DNA of 64,000 bases from positions 1 through 64,000 of the forward strand of contig DAOVTW010000016.1 in NCBI GenBank assembly GCA_030632885.1, in the 5' to 3' direction. Positions 49,707 through 59,029 of the stretch are shown here, one piece after another. Position 1 is the first letter of the stretch, and every line of letters starts with the position of its first letter. The translations under genes and the position numbers were made by a program. The notes under the pieces were generated by a model. It searched no databases and had not been told where the DNA came from. It worked only from the letters and a program-made list of their open reading frames with translations. The stretch is from JAIOSM01 sp023143455. Lineage in GTDB: Bacteria > Desulfobacterota > Desulfobacteria > Desulfobacterales > Desulfobacteraceae.

Positions 49707-50768
49707 ATGCAGGTGTTAAAAACTGGAAACAGAGACAGTTTACCCCATGATGTATCTTTGAGTATTCCCTCTCTTGGATATTCTATTGCTAATTTGCAAA
49801 ATAAAAAAGGTGAAATACCATGGCATAAACAAGGTAAAACTGATCCTTGGGATCTTGTTGAATCAGCCATGGGGCTCAATATAAGTGGGTATCACAAAGA
49901 AGCCATGCTTGCATTTGAATGGATGAAAAAAAATCAAAACCAAGACGGATCATGGTATTCTTCTTATATGAATGGCGAACCTCTTGATAAAACCCTTGAA
50001 AGTAATATGTCATCATACATTGCAACAGGCTTGTTCCACTCCTGGCTGATAACCAAAAACACCGAATTTCTAAAAACAATGTGGCAAACCTTAAAAAAAG
50101 GAATTGATTTTGCCTTAAGCCTTCAAACTGACCGAGGAGAAATTTTCTGGGCAAAAAGTCCTGAGGGTAAGATTGACCCCATGGCTCTTCTTACAGGATC
50201 AAGCTCTGTATTTATGAGTCTTAAATGTGCAATTTCCATTGGGTTGATTTTGGGAAGAGAAGTAGAACAATGGAAAAAAGCTTTTAAAAAACTTAAATAT
50301 TCAATTCAAAAGCAATCTCATGTTTACAATATCAGTAAATCAAGGTATTCCATGTACTGGTTTTACCCTGTGCTTTCAGGCGCCATTGTCGGAGTTGATG
50401 CTGAAAAAAGGATAGAAAAACAATGGAATAAATATGTTGTTGAAGGAATGGGTGTCAGATGTGTGTCTGATCGACCATGGATAACAATGGCTGAGACTGC
50501 AGAACTGGTTCTCGCTCTTGAAGCAGTAGGGAAAATAGACCTTGCTATGAGAGTTTTTTCATGGATACAAGATTGCACTTATGAAGACAATACGTTCTGG
50601 TGTGGATACACATTTCCAGATAATACAATCTGGCCTGAACAAAAAATTTCATGGACAAATGCTGTGGTAATGATGGCAGCCGATGCGCTGTATTCTTTAA
50701 CACCAGCATCAAACCTCTTTTCTCATAAATCCTGGGATGATTTTATCTATACTCAACTGACAAATTGA
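49707..50768 (+). CDS. six-hairpin (alpha/alpha-barrel) protein, phenyltransferase-like
   Basis: A 353-residue protein starting at ATG 49707 (MQVLKTGN), with ACAGGAG 8 bases upstream. Repeated helical hairpins with WMKKNQNQDGSWYSSYMNGE and DRGEIFWAKSP recall prenyltransferase/squalene-cyclase-like or family 88-type six-hairpin barrels. Annotators often call these 'phenyltransferase domain' proteins. No catalytic assignment can be made. It lies 17 bases ahead of the dienoyl-CoA reductase-like gene. Confidence 0.65.
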   Translation: MQVLKTGNRDSLPHDVSLSIPSLGYSIANLQNKKGEIPWHKQGKTDPWDLVESAMGLNISGYHKEAMLAFEWMKKNQNQDGSWYSSYMNGEPLDKTLESNMSSYIATGLFHSWLITKNTEFLKTMWQTLKKGIDFALSLQTDRGEIFWAKSPEGKIDPMALLTGSSSVFMSLKCAISIGLILGREVEQWKKAFKKLKYSIQKQSHVYNISKSRYSMYWFYPVLSGAIVGVDAEKRIEKQWNKYVVEGMGVRCVSDRPWITMAETAELVLALEAVGKIDLAMRVFSWIQDCTYEDNTFWCGYTFPDNTIWPEQKISWTNAVVMMAADALYSLTPASNLFSHKSWDDFIYTQLTN

Positions 50769-50785
50769 AAAAATAGGAGCTACTC

Positions 50786-52738
50786 ATGGCAAATGCATTG
50801 GAAGCTTTGTTCAAGCCTATACAAATTGGTAATTTTAAATCAAAAAACAGAATTTTAATGTCTGCAATGAGCATTAATTTTGGGGTTGATGATAATGGTT
50901 ATGTCACAGATCAACTAACTCAATATCTTGTTGAAAGAGCCAAAGGCGGAGCAGGTATGACTCTTGTGGGAGGTGGGAATGTTCATCCGGCTGGTATGGA
51001 ATTGCCAACCCTTCCAAAGTTATGGGATGATGGCTGCATAGCTCCATTAAAAGTGCTTACCACAGAGATAAAAAAATATGATGCCAAAATCGGGATTCAG
51101 ATTATGCATGGGGGCAGGCAGTGCTACCTTCCTGAAAAAGTTGGCCCATCAGCCATACCAGCTCCTGCTGTAGTAAAAGGAACGGTGCGGGCCCTGGAAA
51201 TTCATGAAATAAAAGAAGCTGTTGAATCCTTTGGAGATGCTGCAAGAAGATGTTATGAAGCAGGTTTTGATTTTCTAGAGCTCCATGGTGCCCATGGATA
51301 TCTTGTAAGTCAGTTCCTGTCAAAGAATTCAAACATACGTGAAGATGAATATGGTGGTTCCTTTGAAAACAGGACAAGATTTTTATTTGAAGTAATAGAT
51401 GACATTAAGAAAAAAACTGCCCAAGACTATCCTCTGGGGATCAGGATTAATGGTGATGACTATATGGAAAATGGATGGGGTCTGGAAGATTCAAAAAAAC
51501 TTGCTCCTTTAATTGAAAAAAAAGGTGTTGCATATCTTCATGTGTCAGCTGGTGTATATGGATCAAAAGAACTTACTATCCCATCCATGTATCGGGAACA
51601 GGGCTGTTTTGTATATCTTGCAAAAGCCATTAAAAAGGTTGTTTCGATACCTGTGGCTGCTGTGGGTCGTATTAAAGATCCAAAGCTTGCGGAAAAGATT
51701 TTACAGGATGGCGATGCAGATTTTATTGCCATGGGCAGACCTTTGCTTGCAGATCCATATCTTCCTCAAAAAGCAAAACAAGGAAGATTTACTGAGATCC
51801 GCCCCTGTATTGGATGCTGCCTTGGATGCATTCATGCAGTTCTTCAAAGAGAACCAGGATCCTGTGTAGTAAATCCTGATGTGGGTCGTGAATTTAGATT
51901 GAATAAAAAAGAGACAAGTTCATCAGAAAAGAAAGACAGAGTTTTTAATGTTTTGGTTGTTGGTGCAGGTCCATCAGGCTTGGCTTGTGCCCGTCATTTT
52001 GCATTAAAGGGGCATAAAGTTACAATATGCGAAAAAAAAGAAAATCATGGAGGTTTGCTTTCTCTTGCTGCAAAAGCTCCGGGTAGAGATGACCTGAATG
52101 ATATTCTTGAATTTTTTTCAAACGAGCTGAATCGACTGAATGTTAAAATAGAATTTAATACTGAATTATCAAAAGAGCTAATAGAGAAAATAAATCCGGA
52201 TAAAGTTGTACTTGCCACAGGTTCCATGCCTGATATGCCCCTTGTTAAGGGACTTTTTCAATCAGACATGGAAATTTTAACTTGTGTTGATATTCTTGAA
52301 GATGATGAAAATCAAGAAGATATAAAAGATAATATCCTTGTTCTTGGTGGTGGTATGTCAGCATTGCTCATAGCTGATTTTTTAGCTGAAAAAGGGAAAA
52401 ATGTTGTTGTCCTAAATAGAAAATCAAGTTATGCAACTGAGATGTCCTCCAATGACAGATATTATCTAAGAGAAAGATTAAAAGAAAATTCTGTAAAACT
52501 AATAAAGAATGTTTCAATTGCAAAATTTCTAAAAAATGGTGTCGTATTTAAAGCAAATAATGAAGAACAATCACTGGATAACTTTGATACTGTTGTTATT
52601 GCAGAAAAAATGAGCCCAATTAGAGAAGCTGCAAAACTTTTAAAGGACTCAAATATTGAGTTTCATTATATTGGAGATGCCAAGCTTCCAAGGCACCTTA
52701 TGTATTGCATCAGTGAAGCTCAAGAGATTATTGGGTGA
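50786..52738 (+). CDS. 2,4-dienoyl-CoA reductase / NADH:flavin oxidoreductase family protein
   Basis: A 650-residue iron-sulfur flavoenzyme. The N-terminal FMN TIM barrel has LHGAHGYLVSQFLSKNSN with the catalytic residues, and GRPLLADPYLPQKA. A [4Fe-4S] site of CIGCCLGC type is at about 341-348. The C-terminal FAD/NAD(P)H part begins VLVVGAGPSGLACAR. FadH-type members reduce 2,4-dienoyl-CoA esters; other members are 2-enoate reductases or bile-acid enzymes. Its position beside the fadBA-type genes favours a role in unsaturated acyl-CoA catabolism. Confidence 0.9.
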   Translation: MANALEALFKPIQIGNFKSKNRILMSAMSINFGVDDNGYVTDQLTQYLVERAKGGAGMTLVGGGNVHPAGMELPTLPKLWDDGCIAPLKVLTTEIKKYDAKIGIQIMHGGRQCYLPEKVGPSAIPAPAVVKGTVRALEIHEIKEAVESFGDAARRCYEAGFDFLELHGAHGYLVSQFLSKNSNIREDEYGGSFENRTRFLFEVIDDIKKKTAQDYPLGIRINGDDYMENGWGLEDSKKLAPLIEKKGVAYLHVSAGVYGSKELTIPSMYREQGCFVYLAKAIKKVVSIPVAAVGRIKDPKLAEKILQDGDADFIAMGRPLLADPYLPQKAKQGRFTEIRPCIGCCLGCIHAVLQREPGSCVVNPDVGREFRLNKKETSSSEKKDRVFNVLVVGAGPSGLACARHFALKGHKVTICEKKENHGGLLSLAAKAPGRDDLNDILEFFSNELNRLNVKIEFNTELSKELIEKINPDKVVLATGSMPDMPLVKGLFQSDMEILTCVDILEDDENQEDIKDNILVLGGGMSALLIADFLAEKGKNVVVLNRKSSYATEMSSNDRYYLRERLKENSVKLIKNVSIAKFLKNGVVFKANNEEQSLDNFDTVVIAEKMSPIREAAKLLKDSNIEFHYIGDAKLPRHLMYCISEAQEIIG

Positions 52739-52763
52739 TTAATATTATCATTAGGAGAGGATT

Positions 52764-53072
52764 ATGAATAATAAAAAACTTTCAGTTATACATCCAGGAG
52801 AAATTCTGTCAGAGGAATTTTTAAAACCAATGGGTATAAGTCAGTATAGAATCGCAAAAGATATTAGTGTGTCGGCAAGGCGTATTAATGAAATTGTTCA
52901 TTGTAAACGTGCAATTACTGCTGATACTGCTTTACGCTTGGGACGGTTTTTTGGCATGGCTCCCAGGTTCTGGTTAAATTTACAGAATCGCTTTGATCTT
53001 GAAACAACGCAAGATCTCTTAGCAGATCGTCTTGAAAAAGAGGTACATGTTCTAAATTCAGATGCTGCATAA
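52764..53072 (+). CDS. HigA-family antitoxin (orphan)
   Basis: A 102-residue HTH protein of the HigA/VapI addiction-module family. The HPGEILSEEFLKPMGISQYRIAKDI start and the RINEIVHCKRAITADTALRLGRFFG helix-turn-helix are diagnostic, with WLNLQNRFDLE near the end. HigB toxin genes lie just upstream of higA, but here an unrelated flavoenzyme gene ends 25 bases before, so it is an orphan. It probably acts as a stand-alone repressor or as a relic. Confidence 0.92.
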   Translation: MNNKKLSVIHPGEILSEEFLKPMGISQYRIAKDISVSARRINEIVHCKRAITADTALRLGRFFGMAPRFWLNLQNRFDLETTQDLLADRLEKEVHVLNSDAA

Positions 53073-53081
53073 AATTATAAT

Positions 53082-53750
53082 TTATTCAGCGCCATATTCA
53101 GTAAGATAATTGTCTATTTTTGCAAGCATTTCATCATTTAGATAAACTTCTCCATTTATTTTTTTGTTATGAAGGTATTGTTTTATCTGGGTGATGGTAA
53201 CAATTGGATGAATTGGGATGTCTAAAATTTCTTCCACTTCTTTTAGAGCATTTTGATTTGTTTTCCCTTTTTCCTGGCGATCAACACTAATTATAATTCC
53301 TTTGACTTCTGGGTTATTGTTGGCTTTCAGGGTCACAAGTGATTCTCTTATTGCTTTGCCCGAAGTGATTACGTCATCAATAAGTATCAGTTCTGAGTCA
53401 GTTTTTAATTCCATGCCAACTACTGTGCTTTTATCTCCATAGGTTTTTGCTTCTTTTCTATTAAAAACATATCCTTTATCAATGCCCATTTCATTCAGGG
53501 CAATGCTTGCTGATATGCACAGAGGTATTCCTTTGTAAGCAGGTCCATAAATACCATCAAACCCATCTGCAAAATGCTCTTTTATGGCATGGGCATAAAA
53601 TTGTCCGAGTTTACTGATTTTAGCTCCGGTATCAAACATGCCAGTGTTAATAAAATATGGGGCAACTCTACCACTTTTCAAAGTAAACTCTCCAAATTTG
53701 AGAGCATTGCATTGAACAAGAAATTCGATAAATTCTTCTTTATATGTCAT
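53082..53750 (-). CDS. pyrE: orotate phosphoribosyltransferase
   Basis: A 222-residue PRTase that adds ribose-5-phosphate from PRPP to orotate. The PRPP motif is LILIDDVITSGKAI (about 118-131), and FTLKSGRVAPYFIN is the N-terminal signature. The start is ATG 53750 (MTYKEEF), because AAGGAA lies 6 bases upstream; ATG 53756 is in frame. It follows pyrD-pyrK in the same direction, with the pyrK stop about 20 bases away. Confidence 0.94.
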   Translation of the reverse strand: MTYKEEFIEFLVQCNALKFGEFTLKSGRVAPYFINTGMFDTGAKISKLGQFYAHAIKEHFADGFDGIYGPAYKGIPLCISASIALNEMGIDKGYVFNRKEAKTYGDKSTVVGMELKTDSELILIDDVITSGKAIRESLVTLKANNNPEVKGIIISVDRQEKGKTNQNALKEVEEILDIPIHPIVTITQIKQYLHNKKINGEVYLNDEMLAKIDNYLTEYGAE

Positions 53751-53775
53751 GGGCATTTCCTTAATTTATTTAAGG

Positions 53776-54618
53776 TTAGGGATGTCGCCATGCAAAATAA
53801 TCATCCAGGGCAACTTCCTTTCCAGATTTTAATAGAGCTGTTTTGTTAAAGTCTTCCATGTCTCTTAACTTCTCAGACCCGAATACAGGTCCGTCCTTGC
53901 AGACTACTTCTTTTCCGCAAACACAGGCACCGCATAGTCCAAATCCACACCGCATATATCTTTCAAGGGATACCTGACAATGGATGTTATGTTTCTCGCA
54001 TATTTCAAAAACTTTGTGCATCATAATTTCAGGGCCGCAGGTATAAACTTTGTTAAAAGTATTTCCATCGGCAATTTTCTCTTTAAGAAGATCAGTAACA
54101 AAACCTTTATGACCAAGGCTTCCATCATCAGTACAGAAATAACGTTCAAACTTGAATCTATCTTTAAACAAAAGATAATCCTTTGATCTTGCTCCATGGA
54201 TACAGGTTATACTTACTCTATCGTGATTTATTCTATCCAGGAGAGGTGCAAGGGGAGCCAAACCGCACCCTCCTGCGACTATTGCAATACTGTCACCTGG
54301 TTTAGGTAAGGTAAAGCCATTTCCAAAGGGGCCCCTGATACCAACAAGATCATCTTTTTTCAATGAAATTGCTTTTTTTGAAAAAATGCCTTTTGCCTCA
54401 ATGGTGATACCAAATTTTTTGTCTGAAACAGAAGAAAGAGTATATGGCTTTTCATCTACCTCGGGAATCCAGAGCATTATAAACTGACCTGGTTTAAATA
54501 TCAGAGAAGAGTTGAAAAAAAGCGTTGCAAACTCAGGATTTTCCTCTTGTTTGCCTGCAACTTTAAGCATGATATGGTCTTTAATGTTTTTAATGAGCCG
54601 CACCTCGGATACTATCAA
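53776..54618 (-). CDS. pyrK: dihydroorotate dehydrogenase electron-transfer subunit
   Basis: A 280-residue ferredoxin-reductase-like protein. The FAD-binding PYTLSS (about 56-61) and NAD-binding GGCGLAPLAPLL follow. The [2Fe-2S] ligands are in CGFGLCGACVCGKEVVC (about 223-239). It passes electrons from PyrD to NAD+. The frame starts at TTG 54618, 29 bases into the pyrD end; GTG 54603 is an alternative start. Both overlap pyrD, so translation is coupled. Confidence 0.92.
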   Translation of the reverse strand: MIVSEVRLIKNIKDHIMLKVAGKQEENPEFATLFFNSSLIFKPGQFIMLWIPEVDEKPYTLSSVSDKKFGITIEAKGIFSKKAISLKKDDLVGIRGPFGNGFTLPKPGDSIAIVAGGCGLAPLAPLLDRINHDRVSITCIHGARSKDYLLFKDRFKFERYFCTDDGSLGHKGFVTDLLKEKIADGNTFNKVYTCGPEIMMHKVFEICEKHNIHCQVSLERYMRCGFGLCGACVCGKEVVCKDGPVFGSEKLRDMEDFNKTALLKSGKEVALDDYFAWRHP

Positions 54619-55486
54619 TTGTACTATTATGGCGATCCAGCCACCTTGTCATTTCCTTTGTGACTAGTCCAAACACATTGATGCCTCTGGTCTTAACTGC
54701 ACTACCAATCCCTGTCAGAGTTGCACCTGCCATAATCATTTCAATTGCATCCTCGCCTGTAGAAATACCACCAAGTCCGATAATGGGTATTTTGACAGCT
54801 TTGTATATGTCATATACACAACGTATAGCAACCGGCTTGATCATAGGGCCTGAAAGACCACCTTTTTTAAAATCAAGCACAGGCATGCCCGATTCTATGT
54901 CAATTACCATGCCCGGACCTACTGTATTGATTGCACAGATGGCATCTGCTCCTGCGTCTTCACAAGCTTTTGCAATTTCTGCAATATTTAGAGCCTGGGG
55001 TGTAAGCTTTGCTATTAAAGGGACATTGGTTACTTTTTTAACAGCAGAGACAACTTCATGGGCAGATTTTGCGTGTACCCCAAAAGTCATGCCGTGCTTT
55101 TCAGAGTTTGGGCAGGAAATATTGACTTCGATCATATCAGGTTTCTGCTTAGATACAAACTCAGCAACCCTTGCATATTCTTCAACAGAACCGCCATAGA
55201 TGCTTGCTGATAATGGAAAGTCTCTTGTCTCAAGATCTTTCCATTCTTTTTCCATGTTTGTATATCCAGGGGTGGGAAGACCCACAGCATTTATTATGCC
55301 ATGACCTAGATCAATAACAGTTGGGTTGTTATGCCCATCTCTGGGCTCAGGACCAATGGATTTCATGGTGACTAAAGCACATCCATTATTATATACCCGT
55401 TCCAGAATATCCTTGTTGTTCCCGAGGATTCCCGATGCCAGGACAGTAGTGTTTTTTAATGTTGTGTCTAAAAATTGGATACTCAT
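54590..55486 (-). CDS. pyrD: dihydroorotate dehydrogenase B, catalytic subunit
   Basis: A 298-residue class 1B FMN enzyme oxidising dihydroorotate to orotate. The catalytic cysteine is in EVNISCPNSEKHG (about 126-138). GLSGPMIKPVAIRCVYDI and PIIGLGGISTGEDAIEMIMAGA bind FMN. Together with PyrK it uses NAD+, as in other anaerobes. The overlap with pyrK and adjacency to pyrE make a compact pyrimidine operon. Confidence 0.96.
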   Translation of the reverse strand: MSIQFLDTTLKNTTVLASGILGNNKDILERVYNNGCALVTMKSIGPEPRDGHNNPTVIDLGHGIINAVGLPTPGYTNMEKEWKDLETRDFPLSASIYGGSVEEYARVAEFVSKQKPDMIEVNISCPNSEKHGMTFGVHAKSAHEVVSAVKKVTNVPLIAKLTPQALNIAEIAKACEDAGADAICAINTVGPGMVIDIESGMPVLDFKKGGLSGPMIKPVAIRCVYDIYKAVKIPIIGLGGISTGEDAIEMIMAGATLTGIGSAVKTRGINVFGLVTKEMTRWLDRHNSTIDSIRGAAH

Positions 55487-55643
55487 ATCATTTTTACTTT
55501 ATATCATAAATTAATTCAGAAATCATATCAGTATAGGGCACAAAAAACAATATTGAATCATTGAAGACTGAGAGATTATTAGATGGCTTGTCAGAGATAG
55601 AATCAAAGGTAATGGTTTAATATAAAAAGTTTTAAAATAAATA

Positions 55644-55672
55644 TTGACATCTCATGCCGAATGGTTTAACCA
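55644..55672 (+). promoter_or_regulatory. promoter with FadR/GntR-type operator
   Basis: A perfect -35 TTGACA (55644-55649) is followed 12 bases later by the palindrome TGGTTTAACCA (55662-55672), a full match to the GntR/FCD consensus TNGTNNNACNA placed over the -10 position. A half-copy, AATGGTTTAA, lies at 55611-55620. Repression by the GntR regulator encoded after this operon (59030-59746) is the likely arrangement. Confidence 0.75.
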
Positions 55673-55720
55673 TTTAACTTTAAATATTTATAAGATTAAA
55701 TAATTGTAACAGGAGAAATT

Positions 55721-57793
55721 ATGACAAAGAACAGAATTGAACAGCACCCTGTTCTTCCTATTGTGGGGAAAGAAGAAGTTTCATTTTATTGGAACAAAGA
55801 AAAGCTTTTTGCAAAAAAAGATGAAATTATTTCATCAGCACTTTTTGCAAACGGGATAAAAGTCTTTGGTCATAACCATAAAGATGATTCTGCCCGGGGA
55901 ATTTTTTGTGCCAATGGTCAGTGTGCAAAATGCACGGTGATTGCTAATGGAATTCCAGTTAAAGCGTGTATGGTTGAAGTTCAGGAAAATATGTTTATTG
56001 AAAGAGTCGAAGGTCTACCTACGCTTCCCGATGTTGAAGGACAGGCTCAAATCAGTGATATTGAGAATATTGAAACTGATGTTTTAATTATTGGAGGCGG
56101 CCCGGCAGGTCTGTCTGCATCAATACAACTTAATGAAAATAAGATAAAAACAATTCTTATTGATGATAAAAATAAACTTGGCGGTAAACTTGTACTTCAA
56201 ACCCATAAATTTTTTGGTTCAGTTGAAGATTCCTATGCTGGTATGAGAGGAATGGATATTGGAAGCATGCTTGCCGACGAAGTTAAGCAAAGTGAATATG
56301 TTGAGGTTTGGAGAAGTAGCACAGCTTTGTATGTTTTTAATGATAAAAAAGTTGGTATACTCAAAGACGGTGTTTATAAACTTGTTACTCCAAAAATTAT
56401 TTTAAATGCAGCAGGTGCCAGAGAAAAATTTTTAAGATTCAAAGGTAATTCCCTTTCAGGTGTTTATGGGGCAGGTGCTTTCCAAACCCTTGTAAATCGA
56501 GATCTTGTCAAACCTTCAGAAAACCTTTTTATTATTGGTGGTGGGAATGTTGGTATTATTGCAGGTTACCATGCACTCCAGGCAGGTATAAATGTTGTGG
56601 GGCTTGCCGAAGCGGCACCCAAATGCGGTGGATATAAAGTTCATGAGGATAAGTTAACAAGACTTGGGGTTCCAATTTATACATCGCATTCCATTGTATC
56701 AGCCAATGGCAGCGATTCTGTAAAATCTGTAACCATTGCCAAAGTTGATGAAAATTTTAATATAATTGAAGGCACTGAAAAAACATATGAGTGTGACACT
56801 GTTCTTATTGCTGTTGGTCTTGAGTCGGTTGCAGAATTTACCGATGAAGCCAAAAGTGCTGGGATCAAAGTGTTTGCAGCCGGTGACGCATCAGAAATTG
56901 CTGAAGCATCTTCTGCAATGTTTAATGGTAAAATCGCAGGCATAAAAATAGTAAAAGAGTTTTTGCCTGAAGCAAAAGAGATTCCTGAAGCATGGTATAC
57001 TAAGGCAGATATATTAAAATCTCATCCAGGCGAGCTCCAGGAAATTGAAACCTCAACCCTCGAAGAAGGAATTTTCCCTGTTCTCCATTGTAAACAAGAG
57101 ATACCATGTAATCCGTGCTCTACTGTATGTCCTGAAGGAGCAATCTTTATGGATGGGGATCCCATAAAAGGGCTTCCAAAATATTCAAAAGGGTGTGAGG
57201 GTTGTTTGAAATGCCTTACAATATGCCCGGGGCTTGCAATCACGCTTGTTGATTTTAGAAAAGACAAAGAAAACCCAACCGTTTTCTTACCTTATGAAGT
57301 TTATAATTATTCCATACAAAAGGGTGATAAAGCAACATGTGTGGATGTTGATGGCAATGAACTTGGGTTTTTTGAAGTACTTGGTGCCAAAGCCACAAAA
57401 GATAGCGACAGAACGCAGATAGTTAGAATTAAAGCATCAAAAGAGGTTGCTAAAAAAATTGTAGGATTTAAAATTCAGACAAAGAAAGTTTCTGAACAAT
57501 TGTTTGAAAAAATTCCCCATGATCATATTCAGGATAATGAGGTGATTTGCCTTTGCGAAGGAGTTACAGCAGGCGAAATAAGGGAGCTGGTTAGAACAGG
57601 TGCTACTGATATGAATCAGATTAAAGCTGTAACAAGGGCTGGTATGGGACCTTGCGGATACAAAACATGTGAAAATTTAATAAAACAAATCTTTTTTGCA
57701 GAGAAGATTGCTCAAGAAGATATGGTTCTAAATATCCGTCGCCCATTGTATGTGGAAGTGCCCTTGGGCAAATTTGCAAATGGAGGTCAATAA
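55721..57793 (+). CDS. iron-sulfur FAD-dependent oxidoreductase (sarcosine oxidase alpha/HcnA-HcnB-like)
   Basis: A 690-residue multi-domain flavoprotein. The N-terminal [2Fe-2S] ferredoxin-like domain has C63, C68, C71 and C83. FAD is bound by GGGPAG (125-130), and a second nucleotide fold starts LFIIGGGNVG. An inserted dicluster ferredoxin (CNPCSTVCPEGAIF and CEGCLKCLTICPG, about 463-505) is unusual for the group. A C-terminal BFD-type [2Fe-2S] domain has CLCEG and CGYKTC (about 610-650). Related subunits work with a DAO-type partner on amino or hydroxy acids. The next gene overlaps by one base and is that partner. The ribosome binding site is AACAGGAG. Confidence 0.85.
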   Translation: MTKNRIEQHPVLPIVGKEEVSFYWNKEKLFAKKDEIISSALFANGIKVFGHNHKDDSARGIFCANGQCAKCTVIANGIPVKACMVEVQENMFIERVEGLPTLPDVEGQAQISDIENIETDVLIIGGGPAGLSASIQLNENKIKTILIDDKNKLGGKLVLQTHKFFGSVEDSYAGMRGMDIGSMLADEVKQSEYVEVWRSSTALYVFNDKKVGILKDGVYKLVTPKIILNAAGAREKFLRFKGNSLSGVYGAGAFQTLVNRDLVKPSENLFIIGGGNVGIIAGYHALQAGINVVGLAEAAPKCGGYKVHEDKLTRLGVPIYTSHSIVSANGSDSVKSVTIAKVDENFNIIEGTEKTYECDTVLIAVGLESVAEFTDEAKSAGIKVFAAGDASEIAEASSAMFNGKIAGIKIVKEFLPEAKEIPEAWYTKADILKSHPGELQEIETSTLEEGIFPVLHCKQEIPCNPCSTVCPEGAIFMDGDPIKGLPKYSKGCEGCLKCLTICPGLAITLVDFRKDKENPTVFLPYEVYNYSIQKGDKATCVDVDGNELGFFEVLGAKATKDSDRTQIVRIKASKEVAKKIVGFKIQTKKVSEQLFEKIPHDHIQDNEVICLCEGVTAGEIRELVRTGATDMNQIKAVTRAGMGPCGYKTCENLIKQIFFAEKIAQEDMVLNIRRPLYVEVPLGKFANGGQ

Positions 57794-58959
57794 TGAAAAC
57801 TTTTGATGTAATTATAATCGGCGCAGGCTCTGTGGGAGTTCCTACTGCTCTTTCATTGGCTCAAAAAAAATTGAAAGTTCTTGTGATTGATTCTCTGGCA
57901 TCCCCGGGACAGGGGCAAAACAAAAAAGCAATTGGCGGTATCAGGGCAACACATTCAGATAAAGGTAAAATCGCAACATCTTTAAAAAGTATTGAAATTT
58001 TTTCCACATGGAAAGAGGTGTATGGTGATGATATTGGCTGGATAGCAAATGGTTATAGTTTCCCTGCATATAGTGAAAAAGATGAGAAAATGCTGAAAGA
58101 TTTAATGAAAGTACAAAAATCATTTAATCTTAATATTAAATGGCTTTCTAAAGAAGAATACCTTGAAATAGTACCTGGTATTAATCAAGAAAACCTTCGA
58201 GGGTCAACCTATTCACCTGATGATGGTAGTGCATCTCCTTTACTTGCCATTAACGCATTTTATTTTAAAAGCCTTGAATTTGGAGCACAATATAAGTTTA
58301 ATGAACAAGTCTTGTCCATTGATACTTCAAAATCAGATGAAATAAAAATCAAGACTGATAAGGGTGAATATTCTGCAAATAAAGTCATAAATGCAGCAGG
58401 AATTTATGCAAAAGAAATTGGAAAAATGGCAGGCTTTGATATTCCTGTTATTCCAGACAGTCATGAAGGGGCGATTACAGAGCCAGTACAAAGATTTTTT
58501 GGTCCAATGGTTGTAGATCTAAGACCGTGTGAGGATCCGGCTACTGAGGATTCTGCTAATTATTATTTTTATCAGAATAATGAGGGGCAAGTTATTTTTT
58601 GTATTACTCCAAAAAATCTTATATATGGAACAAATAGTGAATCCACATCTGTATTTTTACCCCAGGTGGCAAAAAGAATGGTTTCTTTATTTCCTAAACT
58701 TGTCAACCTAAAAGTAAGAAGAACATGGAGGGGTCAATATCCAATGAGCCCTGATGGATTCCCTCTTGTGGGAGCTCATAAAGGCAATCCAAATTTTATC
58801 AGCGCTGTTGGTATGTGTGGTCAGGGTTATATGCTTGGACCTGGATTGGGCGAATTATTATCCAGAATTGTAACAGAACAATTGACTGCGGAAGATCATG
58901 ATGTTTTAAATAATTTTGATTTAGAACGTGATTTTTCAAGTGTTGAGAAATTTAAATAA
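57793..58959 (+). CDS. FAD-dependent oxidoreductase, DAO family (sarcosine oxidase beta/HcnC-like)
   Basis: A 388-residue flavoprotein. The dinucleotide fold is IIIGAGSVGVPTALSLAQ (about 7-24), NAAGIYAKEIGKMAG is a conserved DAO motif, and the C-terminal GQGYMLGPGLGELLSRIV closes the FAD site. It probably oxidises an amine, amino acid or hydroxy acid and passes electrons through the 690-residue iron-sulfur subunit. Its start overlaps that gene's stop (TAATG). The substrate is not predictable from sequence. A hairpin terminator follows. Confidence 0.85.
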   Translation: MKTFDVIIIGAGSVGVPTALSLAQKKLKVLVIDSLASPGQGQNKKAIGGIRATHSDKGKIATSLKSIEIFSTWKEVYGDDIGWIANGYSFPAYSEKDEKMLKDLMKVQKSFNLNIKWLSKEEYLEIVPGINQENLRGSTYSPDDGSASPLLAINAFYFKSLEFGAQYKFNEQVLSIDTSKSDEIKIKTDKGEYSANKVINAAGIYAKEIGKMAGFDIPVIPDSHEGAITEPVQRFFGPMVVDLRPCEDPATEDSANYYFYQNNEGQVIFCITPKNLIYGTNSESTSVFLPQVAKRMVSLFPKLVNLKVRRTWRGQYPMSPDGFPLVGAHKGNPNFISAVGMCGQGYMLGPGLGELLSRIVTEQLTAEDHDVLNNFDLERDFSSVEKFK

Positions 58960-58967
58960 GTTTAATT

Positions 58968-59008
58968 AAAAAGGGCAGCCAGAGACATTGTCCTGACTGC
59001 TCTTTTTT
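58968..59008 (+). terminator. terminator after the flavoprotein operon
   Basis: AAGGGCAGCCAG (58971-58982) pairs with CTGACTGCTCTTTT (allowing two G-U pairs), followed by a T-run. It separates the operon from the GntR gene 22 bases downstream, so the regulator may need read-through or its own weak promoter. Confidence 0.75.
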
Positions 59009-59029
59009 CTTTTTCAGGATATTTTGTGG

